DNA from: CAZYYO01 sp964650965 | GTDB taxonomy: Bacteria > Bacillota > Clostridia > Lachnospirales > Lachnospiraceae | NCBI GenBank assembly: GCA_964650965.1 | Contig: CAZYYO010000037.1 | Location: forward strand, 1 to 24,766 | Length of the DNA stretch: 24,766 nt | Reading direction: 5' to 3' | In this document: piece after piece, positions 20,789 to 24,766 of the stretch | Layout of the letters: every line of letters starts with the position of its first letter | Position numbering within the stretch: position 1 is the stretch's first letter | Translations under genes and position numbers: made by a program | The notes under the pieces: generated by a model | The model's database searches: none | Told to the model about the DNA's origin: nothing | The model's input: the letters and a program-made list of their open reading frames with translations, nothing else

Positions 20789-21565
20789 ATGCTGTTAGCA
20801 GTAGATGTTGGAAATACAAATATTACCATGGGTGTATTTCAGGGGAATGAATTAGCAGGAACCTTTCGTATAACGACAGGAATATCTCGTACATCTGATG
20901 AATACGGTATAACAATTAGAGAGATTCTAACACAAAACGGAATTGATCAGGATAAGATCGATGATGCCATTGTGGCCAGTGTAGTTCCTAATGTTATGCA
21001 TTCTCTGGTAAGCGGAATTATTAAATATTTTGATATTAATCCTGTGATTATTGAGGCGGGAATTAAGACGGGAATCAAGGTGATTACCGAGAACCCCAGA
21101 CAAATAGGAGCCGATCGAATTGTAGATGCGGCAGGAGCCTTTGAATTATATGGTGGTCCTGTACTGGTGCTGGATTTTGGCACTGCAACCACTTATGATT
21201 TGATTGATAAGGAAGGTGCATTTATCTCAGGAGTTACTGCACCGGGAATCCGTATCAGTGCCAAGGCATTGTGGGAAGACACAGCCAAGCTGCCGGAGAT
21301 TGAGATTCGTAAGCCAGACAGCATTCTGGCTAAGGAGACTATCAGCTCTATGCAGGCAGGATTAATGTATGGACAGATTGGTCAGACCGAATACATTGTT
21401 CGCCACATGATTGAAGAATCAGGTTATGGTCAGGTTAAGGTTGTGGCAACCGGTGGACTGGGAAATATTATCGCCAAGGAAACAAAATGTATCGACATTT
21501 ATAATGCGAACCTGACCTTAGAAGGAATGCTGGCAATCTATAAGAAACAGAACAGGGATAAGTAA
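20789..21565 (+). CDS. coaX: Type III pantothenate kinase
   Basis: A 258-residue ASKHA-fold kinase catalysing the first step of coenzyme A synthesis, ATP-dependent phosphorylation of pantothenate. Hallmarks are the phosphate loop DVGNTN (6-11), the pantothenate site motif GADRI (107-111), DFGTATT (129-135), GVTAPGI and the C-terminal TGGLGNII. Length is standard for CoaX. The ribosome site GAGGAGG lies in the end of the preceding small gene, two bases of gap, and dusB begins five bases after the stop, so these form one operon. Unlike type I and II enzymes, CoaX is not feedback-inhibited by CoA and needs a monovalent cation (family knowledge). Confidence 0.96.
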   Translation: MLLAVDVGNTNITMGVFQGNELAGTFRITTGISRTSDEYGITIREILTQNGIDQDKIDDAIVASVVPNVMHSLVSGIIKYFDINPVIIEAGIKTGIKVITENPRQIGADRIVDAAGAFELYGGPVLVLDFGTATTYDLIDKEGAFISGVTAPGIRISAKALWEDTAKLPEIEIRKPDSILAKETISSMQAGLMYGQIGQTEYIVRHMIEESGYGQVKVVATGGLGNIIAKETKCIDIYNANLTLEGMLAIYKKQNRDK

Positions 21566-21570
21566 CAGAT

Positions 21571-22554
21571 ATGTTAACGAAGCTTCAGATTGGAAATGTA
21601 ACCTTAGACAATAACCTCATATTAGCACCAATGGCAGGAGTGACAGACCTGCCTTTTCGCTTGTTATGCAAGGAACAGGGAGCGGGGCTCATCTGTATGG
21701 AAATGGTAAGTGCCAAGGCAATTTATTACAACAACAGGAACACTATTGACCTGTTGAAGATTGATGAAAGGGAGCGACCAGTGTCCCTTCAACTATTTGG
21801 TTCGGACCCGGAATGCATCAGCGAGATGGCCAAGCGAATCGAAGAACGCCCCTTTGATATCTTAGATATTAATATGGGATGCCCGGTACCCAAGGTGGTA
21901 AATAACGGGGATGGCTCTGCATTAATGAAGAATCCGCTGCTAGCAGGGGAGATTATAGAGAAAACAGTGAAGGCAATTAGCAAGCCGGTAACAGTGAAGA
22001 TACGCCGGGGCTTTGATGAGGAGCATATTAATGCAGTAGAGATGGCTCACATTGCCCAGGAAAGTGGTGCAGCAGCCATTGCGATTCATGGAAGGACCAG
22101 AGAGCAGTTCTATGCAGGCAAGGCAGACTGGGATATTATTCGTCAGGTCAAGGAAGCGGTAAATATACCGGTCATTGGAAATGGAGACATTCTAGATGCT
22201 AAGGATGTGATTGCCATGAAGGAGCAAACCAACTGTGATGGATTTATGATTGGCCGTGGAGCACAGGGAAATCCCTGGATTTTTCACCAGATTCTTCACT
22301 ATTTTGAAACAGGAGAGTTGATTGGAAAGCCACCCATTGATGAAATGATAGAGACCATGCTTCGTCATGCCAGACTGCAGATTGAATACAAGGGAGAGTA
22401 TACCGGCATTCGAGAAATTCGAAAACATGCAGCCTGGTATACCGCCGGATATAAGAATTCTTCCAAATTGCGGGGACGAATTAATGAGGTGAATAATTAC
22501 CAGGAATTAGAGGCATTATTTACACAGGTACTGAGAGAAAATGTATTGGGGTGA
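21571..22554 (+). CDS. dusB: tRNA-dihydrouridine synthase, DusB type
   Basis: A 327-residue FMN enzyme reducing uridines in the tRNA D-loop. Visible motifs are the N-terminal APMAGVTDLPFR (19-30), INMGCPVPKVV (100-110; Cys104 is the catalytic acid), the FMN-phosphate/tRNA residues KIRRG (143-147), HGRTREQFY (173-181) and GNGDI / GRGAQGNPW in the second half, followed by the helical tRNA-binding domain to the end. Lachnospiraceae and Bacillales often carry dusB next to coaX, greA and lysS, as here. The stop is followed by a short imperfect hairpin (CTGGC 22558-22562 / GCCAG 22573-22577) without a T tract, so part of the transcription may continue into greA. Confidence 0.95.
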   Translation: MLTKLQIGNVTLDNNLILAPMAGVTDLPFRLLCKEQGAGLICMEMVSAKAIYYNNRNTIDLLKIDERERPVSLQLFGSDPECISEMAKRIEERPFDILDINMGCPVPKVVNNGDGSALMKNPLLAGEIIEKTVKAISKPVTVKIRRGFDEEHINAVEMAHIAQESGAAAIAIHGRTREQFYAGKADWDIIRQVKEAVNIPVIGNGDILDAKDVIAMKEQTNCDGFMIGRGAQGNPWIFHQILHYFETGELIGKPPIDEMIETMLRHARLQIEYKGEYTGIREIRKHAAWYTAGYKNSSKLRGRINEVNNYQELEALFTQVLRENVLG

Positions 22555-22579
22555 CACCTGGCGGAAAGCCTTGCCAGCC

Positions 22580-22608
22580 TTGACATAGAGGTACATTTCG
22601 ACTATAAT
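22580..22608 (+). promoter_or_regulatory. Perfect consensus sigma-A promoter of greA-lysS
   Basis: TTGACA (22580-22585), a 17-base spacer and TATAAT (22603-22608) match the consensus exactly. Transcription would start near 22615, about 40 bases before greA, suggesting strong constitutive expression of greA and lysS independent of the upstream operon. Confidence 0.88.
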
Positions 22609-22654
22609 ACATTAATTGCGGATATAAGAATTAAATCAGAAAGGGCAGTAAACC

Positions 22655-23134
22655 ATGGAAAAGAAAAATCTCTTAACTTACGAAGGACTTAAGAAATTAG
22701 AGGACGAAGTACAGAACCTGAAAGTCGTAAAACGTAAAGAAGTAGCACAGAAAATAAAAGAGGCCAGAGAACAGGGCGATTTATCTGAGAATGCAGAATA
22801 TGATGCAGCCAAAGATGAGCAGCGCGACATTGAAGCAAGAATTGAAGAAATCGAGAAGATTTTAAAGAATGCAGAAGTAGTTGTAGAAGAAGAAGTAGAC
22901 TTAGATAAGATTAACGTTGGATGTAAGGTAAAAATCTTAGATTGCGAATTTAATGAAGAGCTGAACTACAAGGTAGTAGGCTCTACCGAAGCAAATAGCT
23001 TAAAGGGAAAAATTTCCAATGAATCCCCAGTAGGAAAGGCATTAATTGGAGCAAAGGTTGGCGATACCGTAACCGTTGAGACTCATGTTGGAGAATTAAG
23101 CTATAAGGTATTAGAAATCGAACGGTCCAACTAA
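22655..23134 (+). CDS. greA: Transcription elongation factor GreA
   Basis: A 159-residue protein of standard length. The N-terminal antiparallel coiled coil (1-78) bears the tip motif GDLSENAEYDAAK (41-53), whose acidic residues (Asp42, Glu45) enter the RNA polymerase secondary channel and stimulate cleavage of backtracked RNA. The C-terminal FKBP-like domain (about 80-157) contains NESPVGKALIGAKVGDTV. A GGAAAG-like ribosome site precedes ATG 22655. It is read from its own perfect promoter and is 33 bases upstream of lysS, with which it is probably co-transcribed. Confidence 0.97.
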   Translation: MEKKNLLTYEGLKKLEDEVQNLKVVKRKEVAQKIKEAREQGDLSENAEYDAAKDEQRDIEARIEEIEKILKNAEVVVEEEVDLDKINVGCKVKILDCEFNEELNYKVVGSTEANSLKGKISNESPVGKALIGAKVGDTVTVETHVGELSYKVLEIERSN

Positions 23135-23167
23135 CATAAGAGGTTACAATAGAGATAGAGGTGCAAA

Positions 23168-24766
23168 ATGGGAGATAATAACAACAATAAGCAGCAACCA
23201 CAGCAGGATACCAACCAGCTGTTGAAGGTTCGTAGAGAAAAGCTGCAGGAGCTGCAGTCCAGTGGAAAAGACCCTTTCCAGATTACAAAATATGACCAGA
23301 CACATCATACCAGTGATGTGAAGGAACTCTATACAGCATTGGAAGCTGAGCTTCTAGCAGGAAGAGAAGCACCTGTTGTTGATGGCTTAGATGAGCAGCA
23401 GACCAGGGACGTTCTCAATGAGGATTATAATCAGAGAAGAGCCATTATGGATGCAAGTCCAATTAATGTGTCTATTGCAGGACGTATGATGTTCAAGCGT
23501 GTTATGGGTAAGGCATCCTTCTGTAATATTAAGGATTTAAAGGGCAACATTCAGGTCTATGTAGCAAGAGATGCTATTGGTGAAGATAACTATAAGGATT
23601 TTAAGAAATCAGATATTGGAGACATTTATGGTGTTAAGGGCTACGCCTTTAGAACCAAGACAGGTGAGATTTCTATTCATGCAGTGGAGATTACTCTGCT
23701 TACCAAGAGTCTGCAGATTCTTCCAGAGAAATTCCATGGCTTAACGGATACAGACACACGTTATCGTCAAAGATATGTAGATTTGATTATGAACGACGAC
23801 AGCAGAGAAGTATTCCTGAAGCGTTCCAAGATTATCCAGGAGATTCGTAACTTCCTGTCAGGAAGAGACTTTATCGAGGTAGAGACTCCTACATTGGTAT
23901 CCAATGCAGGTGGAGCAGCTGCCAGACCATTTGAGACACATTACAATGCTTTAAGTGAGGACGTTAAGCTGCGTATTTCCCTTGAGCTGTATTTGAAGAG
24001 ATTAATTGTAGGTGGATTAGAGAGAGTATATGAGATTGGTCGTGTATACCGTAATGAAGGTGTAGATACCCGTCATAACCCAGAGTTTACCCTGATGGAA
24101 TTATATCAGGCATATACAGATTACGAAGGAATGATGGAGCTGACAGAGAGCATGTTCCGTTATCTGGCAGAGACCGTATGTGGCACAACCAAGATTAGTT
24201 ATAACGGAATTGAACTGGATCTGGGCAAGCCATTTGAACGTCTCACTATGAATGATGCCATTAAGAAATATGCCAACATTGATTTCGACGCCGTGGCAAC
24301 CGATGAAGAGGCCAAGGCCATTGCTAAGGAACATCATATCGAATATGAAGAACGTCACACCAAGGGCGATATCATTAACCTGTTCTTCGAGGAATACTGT
24401 GAAGAGAATCTGGTACAGCCTACCTTTATTATGGATCATCCATTGTCCATTTCTCCACTTACCAAGAAGAAACCAGAAGACCCAACCAAGGTGGAACGCT
24501 TCGAATTATTTATCAATACATGGGAAATGTGTAATGCATACTCCGAGTTAAATGATCCAATCGACCAGAGAGAACGTTTCGCACAGCAGGATGCCAACGC
24601 AGAAGCAGGTGATGATGAAGCACAGCACACCGATGAAGACTTCTTAAACTCCCTGGAAATTGGTATGCCACCAACAGGCGGTATCGGATACGGAATTGAT
24701 CGACTGGTTATGCTGCTGACAGATTCTGCAGCGATTAGGGATGTACTGTTGTTCCCGACGATGAAG
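23168..24766 (+). CDS. lysS: Lysyl-tRNA synthetase, class II (3' end beyond the window)
   Basis: 533 codons are visible and the frame is still open at the window end. A Gln/Asn-rich start (MGDNNNNKQQPQQDTNQ) leads to the OB-fold anticodon-binding domain (about 60-180), followed by the class II catalytic core: motif 1 near 221-241 (IRNFLSGRDFIEVETPTL), GGAAARPF (248-255), motif 2 (VYEIGRVYRNEG, 287-298), FTLMELYQAY (307-316) and motif 3 GGIGYGIDRLVML close to the end. It charges tRNA-Lys with lysine. The last residues in view (LLFPTMK) are where bacterial LysS normally finishes, so either only a few codons are missing or a C-terminal extension follows. ATG 23168 follows AGAGGTG. No T-box leader is present upstream. 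Confidence 0.96.
   Translation, partial: MGDNNNNKQQPQQDTNQLLKVRREKLQELQSSGKDPFQITKYDQTHHTSDVKELYTALEAELLAGREAPVVDGLDEQQTRDVLNEDYNQRRAIMDASPINVSIAGRMMFKRVMGKASFCNIKDLKGNIQVYVARDAIGEDNYKDFKKSDIGDIYGVKGYAFRTKTGEISIHAVEITLLTKSLQILPEKFHGLTDTDTRYRQRYVDLIMNDDSREVFLKRSKIIQEIRNFLSGRDFIEVETPTLVSNAGGAAARPFETHYNALSEDVKLRISLELYLKRLIVGGLERVYEIGRVYRNEGVDTRHNPEFTLMELYQAYTDYEGMMELTESMFRYLAETVCGTTKISYNGIELDLGKPFERLTMNDAIKKYANIDFDAVATDEEAKAIAKEHHIEYEERHTKGDIINLFFEEYCEENLVQPTFIMDHPLSISPLTKKKPEDPTKVERFELFINTWEMCNAYSELNDPIDQRERFAQQDANAEAGDDEAQHTDEDFLNSLEIGMPPTGGIGYGIDRLVMLLTDSAAIRDVLLFPTMK

Noticed and set aside
22558..22577. CTGGC / GCCAG hairpin after dusB as a terminator
   Set aside because: The stem is only five base pairs and no T tract follows; it runs directly into the -35 box of the greA promoter.
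23135..23167. T-box or other tRNA-sensing leader before lysS
   Set aside because: Only 33 bases separate greA and lysS and no T-box sequence is present there or in the greA leader.

Overview
The window looks like chromosome of a low-GC Gram-positive anaerobe of the class Clostridia, most likely a Lachnospiraceae. The evidence is AT-rich codon use, strong GGAGG ribosome sites, a Gram-positive type Tad/Flp pilus cluster with lineage-typical accessory proteins, and the order birA / small DUF protein / coaX / dusB / greA / lysS. Family names, including DUF numbers, come from recognising sequence motifs; no database search was run.

Layout. (1) 2-6786, plus strand: the distal part of a Tad-like (type IVc) pilus operon. 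It holds the end of the TadA/CpaF ATPase, TadB, a TadC with an extra extracellular Ig-like region, a 54-residue Flp1-like pilin too short for routine ORF lists, a DUF5702-like protein, a TadE-like pseudopilin with two Cys/His modules, an A24 prepilin peptidase, a second short TadE-like protein and a DUF6382-FHA protein. Genes overlap or nearly touch, so they are probably co-transcribed and build one envelope machine. (2) 6914-10668: housekeeping and small genes on both strands: a flavodoxin-SCP2 fusion, an orphan soluble histidine kinase, a HIT protein, murG and a small one-helix membrane protein. (3) 10693-16137: a carbohydrate locus with an AraC regulator divergent from a GPH symporter, GH20 hexosaminidase and esterase operon. 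(4) 16140-18590: a secreted SleB-type cell wall hydrolase and an SPFH/slipin gene, each followed by a clear intrinsic terminator. (5) 18681-24766: argF, birA, a DUF6145-like gene, coaX, dusB, greA and lysS (cut by the window end).

Most notable observations. A 25-bp inverted repeat (4101-4125 / 4251-4275) can pair completely in RNA, counting two G-U pairs. It buries the ribosome site and start codon of the TadE-like gene and brackets the DNA encoding its odd basic leader, so it may be a translational switch or an inserted MITE-like element. The cell wall hydrolase has a perfect consensus sigma-A promoter with a perfect match to the WalR box (TGTWAH-N5-TGTWAH) at the predicted transcription start. 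The TadC-like protein carries an Ig-like ectodomain, and the TadE-like pseudopilin carries tandem putative metal-binding modules.

No rRNA, tRNA, CRISPR array, transposase, integrase or prophage gene was seen. No gene-free stretch exceeds 300 bases; the longest is about 207 bases (10210-10416).
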